From assembly GCA_002238805.1 (NCBI GenBank), contig MPNB01000006.1, positions 18,065 to 82,064 of the forward strand: 64,000 bases of DNA, read 5' to 3'. Source of the DNA: Rhodothermaceae bacterium bin80 (GTDB lineage: Bacteria; Bacteroidota; Rhodothermia; Rhodothermales; Bin80). The notes under the pieces were generated by a model. It searched no databases and was not told where the DNA came from. It worked only from the letters and a program-made list of their open reading frames with translations. Of this stretch, positions 34,481 through 44,398 are shown piece by piece. The position numbers and the translations under genes were made by a program. The stretch's first letter is position 1. Every line of letters begins with the position of its first letter.

Positions 34481-35536
34481 GTGCAAGATCCTGTTTTCGA
34501 TGTAATTGTTGCCGGTGCTGGACTAAGCGGCACATGTGCAGCTTTGTGGCTCTCCACCTCCAACCGAGTGCTATTGCTATCGGGAACCGCTCCGGCTGCG
34601 TCCGGCATCGCAGCAGGGCTCGTCAATCCATTTGCCGGACAGCGAGTTGCCCCGTCCTGGCATGCCAGCCTTGCACACAATGACCTTTTAGACACACTTG
34701 CTCACGCTGATGCAAGCGATACATACGATCCGTGTGGTATTTTGCGACCGGCCCTGAACGAGGCACAGGCTGTACGCATGCGTACACTGGCCTTGGAGCA
34801 CGCTGAGTCATTCACTTGGTTATCCCGTGATGACGTACACTCCCGCTATCCTCATGTGTCGGCCCCTTTTGGTGCTGCAATCACGATCGGTGGGGTAATT
34901 GATACGCCTCGAATGCTGGAGTACACACATAAGACAATCGCATCTCGCTGTACTGTACAGACTTCCGATCTTGTTGGCTGGGAAGACTTAGGTTCGGGAG
35001 TGACTGTTGCGCTCAAATCAGGCCCCCCCCTACGAACCTCGAAACTAATCCTTGCACTTGGTGCAGGTTATAGGTCCTTCCCCACACTCTCTGCGTTGAA
35101 CCTGCATTGTATCAAAGGCCAAATCGTTCGCATACGCACTCCAGAGTATCTGTCGCTCCCCATTCCGGTGAGCGGATATGGTTACGTAGTTCCTCTGCGA
35201 AACACATTAGTCCTCGGAACCACTTATGAGCATTCCTATCAGAATGATCAACCCACAAAAGAGGGATCCAAAAACATTCTTGCGCTAACACAACAAATGG
35301 TACCCTGTATAGAGACAGCAGATGTACTTGACACAGCAGCAGGAATTAGAGTCGGGGTTCCTGGAACCCGGTTGCCGATGGTTGGCCCACTGTCTAGAAA
35401 TGTATGGATCCTGACTGGACTTGGATCGAAGGGGTTGTTGTTTGGCGCACACATCGGCCGCAACCTGATGAACTGGATAACTGATCCTGAACGTGTCCCC
35501 CACGAGCTACATTTGCAGAAAAAACGACGGCTTTGA
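34481..35536 (+). CDS. FAD-dependent oxidoreductase (DAO family)
   Basis: This 351-residue D-amino-acid-oxidase-type flavoprotein has the N-terminal FAD-binding Rossmann motif FDVIVAGAGLSGTCAALWL. It continues with ASGIAAGLVNPFAGQR (as in MnmC/ThiO-like and glycine-oxidase-like proteins) and ends with the C-terminal FAD loop LTGLGSKGLLFGAHIG. I start at the GTG at 34481 because AGGAGG lies 6 bases upstream and the glycine-rich motif follows directly; the TTG at 34451 lies before that site. The substrate is uncertain, probably an amine or amino acid. Confidence 0.8.
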   Translation: MQDPVFDVIVAGAGLSGTCAALWLSTSNRVLLLSGTAPAASGIAAGLVNPFAGQRVAPSWHASLAHNDLLDTLAHADASDTYDPCGILRPALNEAQAVRMRTLALEHAESFTWLSRDDVHSRYPHVSAPFGAAITIGGVIDTPRMLEYTHKTIASRCTVQTSDLVGWEDLGSGVTVALKSGPPLRTSKLILALGAGYRSFPTLSALNLHCIKGQIVRIRTPEYLSLPIPVSGYGYVVPLRNTLVLGTTYEHSYQNDQPTKEGSKNILALTQQMVPCIETADVLDTAAGIRVGVPGTRLPMVGPLSRNVWILTGLGSKGLLFGAHIGRNLMNWITDPERVPHELHLQKKRRL

Positions 35537-35577
35537 GTAACCTTTACCCCTGAACAGTAGTTAAATGTCCAGATTTT

Positions 35578-35589
35578 CCCAAATTTGGG
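35578..35589. promoter_or_regulatory. 12-bp perfect palindrome upstream of aldolase gene
   Basis: CCCAAATTTGGG is a perfect palindrome 39 bp before the aldolase start codon, in the only intergenic gap of that gene. It could be an operator for a dimeric regulator; no known site type is recognised. Confidence 0.3.
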
Positions 35590-35627
35590 AGTTTGTAATT
35601 TTCACAACCTAACCTACAAGTGCAACC

Positions 35628-36707
35628 ATGTCTGAAGTTCTGAGCACCAATACCGCTGCTATACTTGAAGATTCTGCAGAGAATCTCTTAACGCATAAGT
35701 GCGAAACCATCCCGCGCGAAAACCTGCATTTACCCGGCCCAAACTTTATAGATAACGTTTGGGCGGCGTCAGATCGCACCCCTCGCGTACTGCGTTCGCT
35801 CCAGACACTTTTCGATTCGGGCCGACTGGCCGGAACAGGCTATGTGTCAATTCTTCCTGTTGACCAAGGGATTGAGCACGCTGCCGGTGCTTCCTTTGCC
35901 AAGAATCCCCTTTACTTCGATCCCGAGAATATAGTCCGTCTGGCTATCGAAGGGGGATGCAATGGAGTTGCCTCAACATATGGTGTACTGGGATCCATCG
36001 CGCGCAAGTATGCGCACAAGATCCCCTTCATCTTGAAATTTAACCACAACGAGCTGTTAAGCTATCCCAACTCACACGATCAGGTACCCTTTGCGAGCAT
36101 CCAAAATGCTTGGGATATGGGTTGTGTTGGTGTAGGAGCCACAGTCTACTACGGCTCCGAAAACTCCAATCGCCAGCTACAGGAAGTTTCAGAAGCGTTT
36201 GCCCTTGCGCATGAGCTTGGCATGCTAACGATCCTGTGGTGCTACGTGCGTAACAGTGCCTTCAAGATTAATGGCGTCAACTACGAAGCCTCAGCGGACC
36301 TCACCGGGCAGGCCAATCACCTGGGTGTGACCATAGAAGCCGATATTATAAAACAAAAGCAACCCACTTCAAATGGAGGTTACGCTGCCCTGAATTATGG
36401 TAGTTCCAGCTATGGTAAGTTTGATGAACGTATTTATACGCATCTGGCAAGCGACCATCCAATTGATCTGACCAGATATCAGATAGCCAACTGCTATATG
36501 GGACGTTGTGGGCTAATCAACTCCGGCGGTGCTTCAGGTTCGAACGACTTGCAGCAGGCGGTGAAAACTGCTGTCATCAACAAACGAGCCGGCGGAATGG
36601 GTCTGATCTCTGGACGCAAGGCCTTCCAACGCCCGATGAAAGACGGGATTGGCATCCTTAATGCTATTCAAGATGTCTACCTTGACAAATCTGTAACCGT
36701 CGCATAG
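35628..36707 (+). CDS. fbaB: Class I fructose-bisphosphate aldolase (FbaB/DhnA type)
   Basis: This 359-residue class I aldolase of the bacterial/archaeal DhnA type cleaves fructose 1,6-bisphosphate through a Schiff-base lysine. It shows [43 protein letters not shown], the [10 protein letters not shown] segment carrying the candidate Schiff-base Lys, INSGGASG (phosphate binding) and [15 protein letters not shown]. The length matches FbaB. It stands alone, with a palindrome upstream and a strong hairpin downstream. It serves glycolysis or gluconeogenesis. Confidence 0.9.
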   Translation: MSEVLSTNTAAILEDSAENLLTHKCETIPRENLHLPGPNFIDNVWAASDRTPRVLRSLQTLFDSGRLAGTGYVSILPVDQGIEHAAGASFAKNPLYFDPENIVRLAIEGGCNGVASTYGVLGSIARKYAHKIPFILKFNHNELLSYPNSHDQVPFASIQNAWDMGCVGVGATVYYGSENSNRQLQEVSEAFALAHELGMLTILWCYVRNSAFKINGVNYEASADLTGQANHLGVTIEADIIKQKQPTSNGGYAALNYGSSSYGKFDERIYTHLASDHPIDLTRYQIANCYMGRCGLINSGGASGSNDLQQAVKTAVINKRAGGMGLISGRKAFQRPMKDGIGILNAIQDVYLDKSVTVA

Positions 36708-36828
36708 GAGCCTGCTCAGCAGTAAACCCCCATTGAAAAGCTGCGAGGACTGATCCGTAAACCTCATTCTTCCAGTAGAAAAGCTCGAGAAAGCCTAGGT
36801 TCTTGGCCACCATCGGGTACCCACATAG

Positions 36829-36856
36829 GGCCCTGCCATTCCGAAATGGCAGGGCC
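36829..36856. terminator. Perfect 12-bp hairpin downstream of aldolase
   Basis: GGCCCTGCCATT pairs perfectly with AATGGCAGGGCC around a CCGA loop. There is no T tract on either side, so it may be a bidirectional terminator or an mRNA-stabilising stem between the aldolase gene and the operon ending at 37029. The rest of the 36.71-37.03 kb gap is empty. Confidence 0.5.
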
Positions 36857-37028
36857 TGTGATGGCCCACTTGGCGTATGCAGCGATGTGTGCGCGTACAC
36901 CCATATAACTATGCAGCGTCATTGCTTCGACTGCAAGCATGAATGACTATGCCACAGGTGGCCGCGACGGCGGAGCACCCGTAGCTTGATCCTGCATCCT
37001 GATACAACAAGAGCGGTGAGGAAACGAA

Positions 37029-37889
37029 TCAATTCAACTCCTGCCGAACCACTTCTACCTGAGTGACAAGCTTGGAATCCAATGCGCCGCTGAATACGCC
37101 GCGTACCGGAGGAACATCGCCATAATCCCTCCCGGTTGCAACCCGGATGTGGCGCTCATCGCAGTCACCATCGTTGACGGGATCCACACCAAACCATCCT
37201 GCGTCCGGCAGCCAGCATTCAACCCACGCGTGACTCTCATTGTGTCCGCCAGCGATGCTGTCCGGTCCAAGGTATCCCGACACGTAACGCGAGGGAATGC
37301 CCCAGCTTCGCAATATTGAAATCATCACATGGGCATAGTCCTGGCACACGCCCCTACCACCTTCAAGTATATGATCTATCGGCGACTGCGCTGAGGTGCT
37401 CCCGGGCGCGTAGACGAAGGCCACGCGTAGCGCCGCTTTAAGGTCTTGGATGCTGTTCAAGGGAGTGTTGCCTTTCTCTATCCCGAATTCCTTCATGAAT
37501 CGCTTCAACGTAGCGGACGAAGGCCGTGCGAAGTGGCTGGGCTGGAGCATCATCCACTGTTGCGGGGTACATATGGCAGATTCGAGCGAGGTCCAGCTTA
37601 AGACACCTATGGATTCGGGCAGCGGAGGTTGGCTAACTACATCAACCTCAGAGAATGCGCGGATATGGAGTTCGTGATGCAGACTGGGTCGGTCAAAAAA
37701 ATGCCCCCGGTTACCATAAGGGCCGGTGAAAGCAAAGATAGATCCCCCTGGATCAGTGCCAAGCGAAAAGCTGCGGACCAATTGGTTAAGATTGCGAGCA
37801 GGTGCCAGAAAAAGCGTAATCACCGATCCAGTCACTGCACCTTCGTACGTGAATTTCAACTCGTGGCGTATTGTATAGCGAGCGGTCAT
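37029..37889 (-). CDS. Transglutaminase-like cysteine protease-fold protein
   Basis: This 286-residue protein has the bacterial transglutaminase-like N-terminal beta domain (YTIRHELKFTYEG) followed by a transglutaminase core. The catalytic triad is visible: Cys in EGGRGVCQDYAHVMI, His in NESHAWVECWLP and Asp in GWFGVDPVND. I start at 37889 (MTARYTIRHEL), where ATG overlaps the TGA of the alpha-E gene. It is the last gene of a tightly coupled operon with the alpha-E and circularly permuted ATP-grasp genes. This trio is widespread, and comparative genomics predicts a role in peptide ligation or processing. The exact substrate is unknown. Confidence 0.88.
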   Translation of the reverse strand: MTARYTIRHELKFTYEGAVTGSVITLFLAPARNLNQLVRSFSLGTDPGGSIFAFTGPYGNRGHFFDRPSLHHELHIRAFSEVDVVSQPPLPESIGVLSWTSLESAICTPQQWMMLQPSHFARPSSATLKRFMKEFGIEKGNTPLNSIQDLKAALRVAFVYAPGSTSAQSPIDHILEGGRGVCQDYAHVMISILRSWGIPSRYVSGYLGPDSIAGGHNESHAWVECWLPDAGWFGVDPVNDGDCDERHIRVATGRDYGDVPPVRGVFSGALDSKLVTQVEVVRQELN

Positions 37890-38854
37890 GACGGTAGCCC
37901 CCGCTCCAAGGGATAATCCACGTATTCTGAGATGATGAGGTTGTGCAGCATACGGCATTCCTCAGCAAAGCCTGCCAAGAAATCCCGTGTATCCACATGC
38001 TCGGCAGACGCCTGCAAGTCGGTCTCGATTGCGGCTGCCAGGCGCAATGCGTGGCGGTGAGGCGCTCTTAGCGGATACCGCCCACCCGCCGGATCTATAC
38101 CCGACAGCAAGGACTGAACGCGCCGGATCGCGAAATTCAAGGAACACGGAATCTCAGGATTGGATAGTAGGAATGCCAGTGCATGTGCAGGCCGAATCAC
38201 CATTGAGTGCGTTCGGCAGTATGCCTCGTAGGCAGCGCACACCTCTAACAGTCCTGTCCACATTTGAGAATCCCCATTTGAAGGACGAGACCACGCTTGC
38301 AATAGGGCTGTCTGATGCTGCAGCCGTTCAACAAAGCGGCCCAACACAAGGAACCGCCAAGCATCGTCCCTTGACATCCTGGCTTCAATGATGCCGGACA
38401 AAAGCCGCAGTCGGTCTATGACTCCTGCCGGTAGCCTGTTGGGCCCTCGAGCCCAATACTCCGCAAAGTCGCAGTCTCTGAGCCAGAAAAAGCCGTCGTT
38501 GAGACATGTCCAAGCCCGGACCGGTAGCCACGGACGAAGCTGCTTGGCATTATCGCGTGCGTTGGTCCAACTCTGGATGATGGCATCCGGGTTTGCGGGG
38601 TCCTCAATCAGGTGAGCAGCAAGTGCAAAGGCATCGGCAACCAAAAAGGCTTCTGCGTCGTCAGTAACCGTGGGAGATACTGGAGGCGGCTGTCCAAGTG
38701 CCGCATACAAGACCTGCCAGCCGTGTGCCAGCACGTCAACAGGAGTATCGACTAGGCGTGCAAGATGATAGTCCAACAGACGCGCCGTGTGCTCAGCACG
38801 CTCGAAATATCGACCCATCCAGTAAAAATCCGCAGCGGCTCTAGCCAGCATCAT
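37886..38854 (-). CDS. Alpha-E domain-containing protein
   Basis: This 322-residue all-helical alpha-E (DUF403) protein opens MMLARAAADFYWMGRYFERAEHTARLLDYHL, where the WMGRYxERAExxAR signature is diagnostic. A strong Shine-Dalgarno GAGGAGG lies at 38865-38871, upstream of the ATG at 38854. Both ends overlap neighbours by 4 bp (ATGA), so all three genes are translationally coupled. Alpha-E proteins always accompany circularly permuted ATP-grasp and transglutaminase genes; no enzymatic activity is established. Confidence 0.9.
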   Translation of the reverse strand: MMLARAAADFYWMGRYFERAEHTARLLDYHLARLVDTPVDVLAHGWQVLYAALGQPPPVSPTVTDDAEAFLVADAFALAAHLIEDPANPDAIIQSWTNARDNAKQLRPWLPVRAWTCLNDGFFWLRDCDFAEYWARGPNRLPAGVIDRLRLLSGIIEARMSRDDAWRFLVLGRFVERLQHQTALLQAWSRPSNGDSQMWTGLLEVCAAYEAYCRTHSMVIRPAHALAFLLSNPEIPCSLNFAIRRVQSLLSGIDPAGGRYPLRAPHRHALRLAAAIETDLQASAEHVDTRDFLAGFAEECRMLHNLIISEYVDYPLERGLPS

Positions 38855-40422
38855 GTATTTCTTTCCTCCTCGTTAATAATCCACAAGTCCTTGCAGCCTC
38901 CGCCCTGACTCGAGTTAACGACCAGACTTCCCCGGCGAAGCGCGACGCGGCAGAGCCCCCCCGGCGCTATCCAGGTGTCTTTTCTTCCTTGCAGCACAAA
39001 GGGGCGGACATCCACATGGCGTGGCTCCAGCTTTCCGTCGGTAAAGCACGCTGCACGGGAAAGTGCAAGCGTTGGCTGGGAAATGAAATTCGCCGGGTCG
39101 CTTCGCAGCCGCTCGGCAAAATCCCTTATCTCCTTTGCCGATGCATGTGGTCCGACCAACATCCCGTACCCCCCGGATCCCCCGACCTCCTTCACAACCA
39201 ATTTGTCAAGATTTTCCAGTGTATAATTTAACCCCTCAGTGGTCCGGCAGAGGTAAGTCTCAACATTAGCAAGAATCGGATCCTCGGAAAGAAAGTATCG
39301 AATGAGGTCGGGTACGTAGGCATAAAGCGCCTTGTCATCGGCCACGCCGGTACCAGGAGCATTGGCGATTACAACGTTGCCCGCCCTGTATGCATGGAAT
39401 AGGCCTGGTACACCCAAGAGGGAATCACTACGAAAAGTCACCGGATCCAGAAAGTCGTCGTCTACCCTTCGGTAGATCACATCAATTCTCTTAAGCCCGG
39501 CGACAGTTCGCATGAATACCAAACCGTCATGTACGACCAAGTCGCGTCCTTCAACGAGCTCGGCTCCCATCTCGCCCGCGAGAAAGGCATGTTCGTAGTA
39601 CGCTGAATTATACCGGCCGGGAGTCAGTACTGCTACCCGCGGCATCTGTGTCCAAGTCACGAGTGAGGCCAACTGTGAATAAAGTCGCTCCGGATATGGA
39701 AGGACCTCCCGCACATTATGTGCCCGGTACAGTCGTGGCATTGCCTGCTTTATCGCAGCACGACAGGCGAGCATGTAAGAGACTCCGGACGGCACACGGA
39801 GATTATCCTCGAGGACGGCAAATCCATCGAGGGTACGAACTATATCGGTGCCGCAAACGGACACGTAAGCATCGTGGGGGACCTTTGTGCCCAGCATCTC
39901 CATGCGGTACTGAGGACATCCCAGAACCAATTCATGGGGCACGATACCGTCGCGCAACGACCACCCTTCATGGTAAATATCCTTCAGAAACAGGTTGAGC
40001 GCGTGCAGGCGTTGTCGGAGCCCCCGGTCAATATGGTCCCATTCAGAAGCAGTCAGGATCCGCGGCACACAGTCGATAGGAATAATTTGTTCGGTGGCTT
40101 CTCCTGTACCGATGACAGTGAAGGTGATCCCCTCGTGAAGGAATTGCCGCCGAACGCCGTCCTGAAGCTGCATCAACTGCTCCGGGGTGGCGTTGTTAAG
40201 TGCCGTGCCTAGTCGCTCCGTTGCCATCCGCAACGTCCCATCGCTGCGAAACATCTCGTCGCGAAAACGGCTGTCTATCGCATAATGGGTAAAAGCTCCT
40301 GTTCCAGCAACAGCGGGGCTAGCTGCGCTTGGCCTTGCGCGATCGAACGATAGGTGCGCCGTGGTACTCAAACCACCGGGGCTTGATGTGGGTGCCGTCA
40401 CTGGGGTATCTGTTTTCGACAC
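38851..40422 (-). CDS. Circularly permuted type 2 ATP-grasp protein
   Basis: This 523-residue DUF404/DUF407 protein has a low-complexity N-terminal leader (about 40 residues). The ATP-grasp core follows: CVPRILTASEWDHIDRGLRQR, FLKDIYHEGW, VLEDNLRVPSGVSYML, RVAVLTPGRYNSAYYEHAFLA, DVIYRRVDDDFLDP, LDKLVVKEVGGSGGYGMLVGP and RHVDVRPFVLQG. ATP-grasp enzymes form amide bonds via acyl phosphates, so a peptide-ligase role is likely. It is the first gene of the three-gene operon. The 40.42-40.77 kb gap upstream contains the divergent promoters and nothing else that I can identify. Confidence 0.9.
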   Translation of the reverse strand: MSKTDTPVTAPTSSPGGLSTTAHLSFDRARPSAASPAVAGTGAFTHYAIDSRFRDEMFRSDGTLRMATERLGTALNNATPEQLMQLQDGVRRQFLHEGITFTVIGTGEATEQIIPIDCVPRILTASEWDHIDRGLRQRLHALNLFLKDIYHEGWSLRDGIVPHELVLGCPQYRMEMLGTKVPHDAYVSVCGTDIVRTLDGFAVLEDNLRVPSGVSYMLACRAAIKQAMPRLYRAHNVREVLPYPERLYSQLASLVTWTQMPRVAVLTPGRYNSAYYEHAFLAGEMGAELVEGRDLVVHDGLVFMRTVAGLKRIDVIYRRVDDDFLDPVTFRSDSLLGVPGLFHAYRAGNVVIANAPGTGVADDKALYAYVPDLIRYFLSEDPILANVETYLCRTTEGLNYTLENLDKLVVKEVGGSGGYGMLVGPHASAKEIRDFAERLRSDPANFISQPTLALSRAACFTDGKLEPRHVDVRPFVLQGRKDTWIAPGGLCRVALRRGSLVVNSSQGGGCKDLWIINEEERNT

Positions 40423-40770
40423 AATCTCACGTTCTTGCGGAGGTTACCTCTTTGTTATTCGGCTAGTCGGCGCTAGGTTCCCCTAATTTAGCCATTTCGG
40501 TGTGGCACATTTCTGAATCCCTCTGAACCAGTTAAAGGTGACACAAGATGTTAAACCAGGATTGACAAATCCGTTGATCTTATCTTAGACCGCCGACGGA
40601 ACAGACCCGCAAGAATGCTTGATTCTGGACGGTCTGTTGGGTACACTGAATCCGTTCCAGATAGTGAACGCCTTTGGACAGTCGATCATGTAACAATTGA
40701 CGCGCTGGACGGTAGTGTATCCTTGACGGTTGGGAACCGTACCAAGGCCTTAGACTCATAAGGGTATTAA

Positions 40771-42537
40771 ATGCAGACAGGACAGAAATCGGACCTCGAC
40801 CAACACACGTCGCATTTGCCGCGGTGGGCCCGAACACTTGCTAGAAAATATTTCACCAAAACGCTATCCCAGTTTGTCCTCCACGGCAACGTCCGAGACC
40901 TCGTTCGATATGAAAAGCCTGGTTCAGGCCGGATAAACTATATAGGCCTGACGCACTTCCTAGAGAAGGAATTATTTGCCGCCAGAGATATCGTGCTGTT
41001 TTATGACCGGGCAGCTGGGATTCATTTCCTGGATCATCAGGATGCGCAAAAAGATTTCAACCTTGCGGTGACCGGATATGACAGCGCGTTTGGGACTGAG
41101 TACGCCAGTAAACGCCCTCGAAGTCCTTCTCAGGTACTCCCGCTTTTGGATAATTACTTCCGTTTACGCTTACGCTCAGGTAAAAGAATCGCCTGCATCA
41201 TTGACTATGCGGAAACGGTCATCCCCATGGCTGAAGCGTCAATGTACTCGGCCGAAGATCGCAGCGCCTTGATCAGCCTGCAGCGCTGGGCGCATGATCC
41301 ACTGTTCTTACGGCATGATTTTACCGTCTGTTTGATTGCGGAAAACCTGAATGATCTCAATCAACAACATGTGCAGAGCCCTTGGACCGCAGAAATAAAT
41401 ATCCCGCTGCCCAACGAGAAAGAGCGTCTCGCCTTTGCCCGGTGGTCTATTGAAGGCCGGGAATCGCTCTTTGATCAATATTCTGATCTGGGTCACAAAC
41501 ACTTGGCGCAGCACACCCCCGGTCTTGGGTACACGCAGTTACGTACGATTCTGGCGGATACGCTGGAAAACAAAACGCATCTCAGCTTCGAACATATGTC
41601 AACCCTCAAGAAGTCCCTGATTGAGGAAGCCGCATTCGGGATGCTGGAATTTGTGGAATCCAAAAACGGATTGGATGATGTAGCCGGGCATTCGGAAGCC
41701 AAAGCTCACTTGCGCCAGGCAGCCTATGCCCTGCGTCACAGAATACACGATGTGATGCCAATGGGATATCTGGTGAGCGGACCGGTCGGCACCGGAAAAA
41801 CATTCCTGATCACATGTTTTGCCAACGAAATTGGCATTCCTATGGTTAAGCTGAAAAATTTCCGCTCTCAGTGGCAGGGGCAGACCGAGGGCAACCTGGA
41901 GCGGATATTGCACCTTCTGGAAGCCATGCCACCCGTGGCGGTCATGATTGACGAAGCCGATGCTGCACTGGGCAATCGTAGCGCAGAGGGGGACTCAGGA
42001 GTATCCAAACGTGTCTTCGGGCAGATTGCATCTTTCATGAGCAAGCCGGAACACCGTGGACGAATCATTTTCTTCCTGATCACTGCACGGCCTGATCTAA
42101 TGCCGATAGACCTTAAGCGACAAGGCCGTGCGGAGGAGCACCTTGCACTCTTTTATCCCTCCACACCGGAAGACCGACTCGAACTTCTTCAAGTTATGAT
42201 GCGCAGAACCGGCATCAGTCTTCCAGAGAAAGATATACCCCCGGCACTGCTGAATGGAAACACAATCTACAGTGGCGCAGATATGGAAGCACTCTTGACC
42301 CGTGCAAAATTTCATGCCGCGGCAATCAATGAGGATCCAAGCGCGGTTACAGCAGAAATTCTGACATCCGTTGTCGAAGATTTTGTGCCACCAGCAAACA
42401 GCAAGGAGAAAGAATTACAGACATTGGTTGCCATTCTGGAAAGTACTAGCAAAAAATCCCTTCCCGAAATGTACAGATCAATGGATCGCACGAAAATTGT
42501 TCGACGCGTAAATGAACTGAAAATGCAGGTCGTGTAA
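40771..42537 (+). CDS. AAA-family ATPase with degenerate N-terminal AAA-like module
   Basis: This 588-residue protein has two AAA-like halves. Residues about 20-290 resemble an ATPase fold without a P-loop (FVLHGNVRDLV, then IACIIDYAETVIP, which is Walker B-like). Residues about 300-520 form an active AAA module: Walker A GPVGTGKTFLITCFA, Walker B AVMIDEADAALG, sensor-like IIFFLITARPDLMPIDL, and an arginine-rich region RQGRAEEH. LDDVAGHSEAKAHLRQ precedes the core, as in FtsH/CDC48-type proteins. No protease or membrane domain is fused. It is probably a remodelling ATPase. The amidohydrolase cluster starts about 70 bp downstream. Confidence 0.8.
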   Translation: MQTGQKSDLDQHTSHLPRWARTLARKYFTKTLSQFVLHGNVRDLVRYEKPGSGRINYIGLTHFLEKELFAARDIVLFYDRAAGIHFLDHQDAQKDFNLAVTGYDSAFGTEYASKRPRSPSQVLPLLDNYFRLRLRSGKRIACIIDYAETVIPMAEASMYSAEDRSALISLQRWAHDPLFLRHDFTVCLIAENLNDLNQQHVQSPWTAEINIPLPNEKERLAFARWSIEGRESLFDQYSDLGHKHLAQHTPGLGYTQLRTILADTLENKTHLSFEHMSTLKKSLIEEAAFGMLEFVESKNGLDDVAGHSEAKAHLRQAAYALRHRIHDVMPMGYLVSGPVGTGKTFLITCFANEIGIPMVKLKNFRSQWQGQTEGNLERILHLLEAMPPVAVMIDEADAALGNRSAEGDSGVSKRVFGQIASFMSKPEHRGRIIFFLITARPDLMPIDLKRQGRAEEHLALFYPSTPEDRLELLQVMMRRTGISLPEKDIPPALLNGNTIYSGADMEALLTRAKFHAAAINEDPSAVTAEILTSVVEDFVPPANSKEKELQTLVAILESTSKKSLPEMYRSMDRTKIVRRVNELKMQVV

Positions 42538-42606
42538 TAGCATCAGTGGAAATACTTCTCCGTGGTTCACTATCTTCCTAGTCCCATATTTGTCCGCACC
42601 CTAATC

Positions 42607-44394
42607 ATGCGTGTTCATCGCCGAATCATAATTGCTGTCCTTTCGTGTGCTGTACTGCTCGGCACATCTGTAAGGGCCCAGGTAAACAGCGGAGAGTCCA
42701 TCCCGGACGTAACCCGCACGATTGTGCTTACCAATGCCCGCGTAGTTCAGGCTCCTGGGCAAATTCAGGAACGAACCAACGTGATCATTCGGGATGGCCT
42801 AATCACCACCATTGCCCCGGACGCAGCTATACCTTTTGATGCCATAGAAATATCCGCCGACTCTTTAACGGTCTATGCCGGTTTCATTGATGGACTCTCC
42901 CATACTGGCATTCCTGAGCCAAAAGAACAACCTAACCGGGAGCGACCTGACAACCCTGCTTATCCACCGGATGAAGAAGCCGGGATTCAACCACAGCAGG
43001 ACGTGCGCAATCTGCTTGATCCAAAGGATAAGCGCATCACTGCCATGCGAGAAGCCGGCTTCACGGCTGCGCATGTCGTTCCAAGAGGACGTATGCTGCC
43101 CGGCGTTGGTGCAATCATCCTTTTAGCCGGTGACGATGCCAATGAGATGGTCTATCGTGGAGAAACCGCCTTGTATGCGCAACTCGCTGGAGCACGCAGA
43201 ATGTACCCCGGTACAGACATGGCTGTCATCGCCAAACTGCGCCAGTTATACCGGGAAGCAGCACGACGCCAGAAGATCGAACAGCTGTATGCCGAAAATC
43301 CAGCCGGCCTGGAACGTCCACAGTACGATCCGGTGCTCTACGCAATGTTTCCGGTGCTGGATGGCGATAGACCAATCTTCTTTAACACAGAGAGTGTATT
43401 GGATTTGCACCGTGTGTTAGCCGTCCAACAGGAACTGGGCTTCCCGATGGTGCTCACCGGATTAACGCAAAGCTTTGATGCTGTCGATAAACTGAAATCA
43501 GCAAACCTGCCTATCCTGCTGACACTGGAACTACCAAAAGAGCCCGAGAACAGCGAGCAAGAACAACCATCGGATTCCACAGAAGCCGCACCTACCGACG
43601 CTGCTGCGGAACTGCCCCAGATTGCAGAGCCAAGCTATAACGCAGACTTTCGTGTAACCTCTTTGGCCGATGTTGCAGCAGAGAAAGAAAATCTGGAAGC
43701 CCGACGAGAAATGGCCTATAAGGCACATGTCGGCAATGCCGGTATGCTTGAATCCGAGGGGCTGACCTTTGGTTTTTCAACGGGAAGCGCAAAACCAGGT
43801 GATCTGTTGGGGAACGTGCGAAAAATGGTCGAGGAGGGTCTATCCGAAGATGCTGCCCTGGCAGCCCTCACCACAACGCCCGCTCAAATTCTCGGACTTA
43901 CATCGAGCATGGGAACCGTTGAAGAAGGGAAACTCGGAAACCTTGTAGTAACAAAAGGCTCGATCTTCGACGAAAAAGGAGAGATTCGATACGTCTTTGT
44001 GGATGGCCGAAAATATGAGATCGAACCGCCAAAAAAACGCTCTGAAAAAACCGCCGATGCCGACGTGAACCCTGCAGGAACGTGGAGCATAACCATCTCC
44101 ACACCGGGTGGCGATATGGGTGGAACACTAACCATTGAGGGTTCAGATGACGACTGGTCAGGTAGCCTGAGCGTTGAGATTGAGCCAGGAGCACTTCCAC
44201 TTGAATACATTGTTCTGGACGGCAACGAGCTGACCTTCTCATTTGATGTACCCGATATGGGGACTGCTGAATCTTCACTGATCTTGGACGGCGAATCATT
44301 GAATGGGTCTTTTGAAGTACCAGGGTTGGGTAATGCAACCGTATCCGGTACGCGGACATCGGGTCCAGAAATGTCTACACAACACAATTATTAA
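42607..44394 (+). CDS. Secreted amidohydrolase-like protein lacking the HxH motif, with C-terminal beta domain
   Basis: The protein has 595 residues from ATG 42607 and a signal peptide (RIIIAVLSCAVLLGTSVRAQ). It follows the imidazolonepropionase-like amidohydrolase plan: LTNARVVQAPGQ, VIIRDGLITTIAP, a barrel, and GTVEEGKLGNLVVTKG. The metal site after the first strand reads GFIDGLSHTGI instead of D-x-H-x-H, so at least one ligand is missing. An acidic, low-complexity loop (residues about 325-345) is inserted. The C-terminus (about 500-595) is an added beta domain beginning PAGTWSITISTPGGDMGG. It starts a run of three paralogous genes. Confidence 0.78.
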   Translation: MRVHRRIIIAVLSCAVLLGTSVRAQVNSGESIPDVTRTIVLTNARVVQAPGQIQERTNVIIRDGLITTIAPDAAIPFDAIEISADSLTVYAGFIDGLSHTGIPEPKEQPNRERPDNPAYPPDEEAGIQPQQDVRNLLDPKDKRITAMREAGFTAAHVVPRGRMLPGVGAIILLAGDDANEMVYRGETALYAQLAGARRMYPGTDMAVIAKLRQLYREAARRQKIEQLYAENPAGLERPQYDPVLYAMFPVLDGDRPIFFNTESVLDLHRVLAVQQELGFPMVLTGLTQSFDAVDKLKSANLPILLTLELPKEPENSEQEQPSDSTEAAPTDAAAELPQIAEPSYNADFRVTSLADVAAEKENLEARREMAYKAHVGNAGMLESEGLTFGFSTGSAKPGDLLGNVRKMVEEGLSEDAALAALTTTPAQILGLTSSMGTVEEGKLGNLVVTKGSIFDEKGEIRYVFVDGRKYEIEPPKKRSEKTADADVNPAGTWSITISTPGGDMGGTLTIEGSDDDWSGSLSVEIEPGALPLEYIVLDGNELTFSFDVPDMGTAESSLILDGESLNGSFEVPGLGNATVSGTRTSGPEMSTQHNY

Positions 44395-44398
44395 TGCA

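Noticed and set aside
40423..40770. Possible gene in the 350-bp gap before the AAA ATPase gene
   Set aside because: No frame longer than about 85 codons with protein-like composition. The gap is needed for two divergent promoters.
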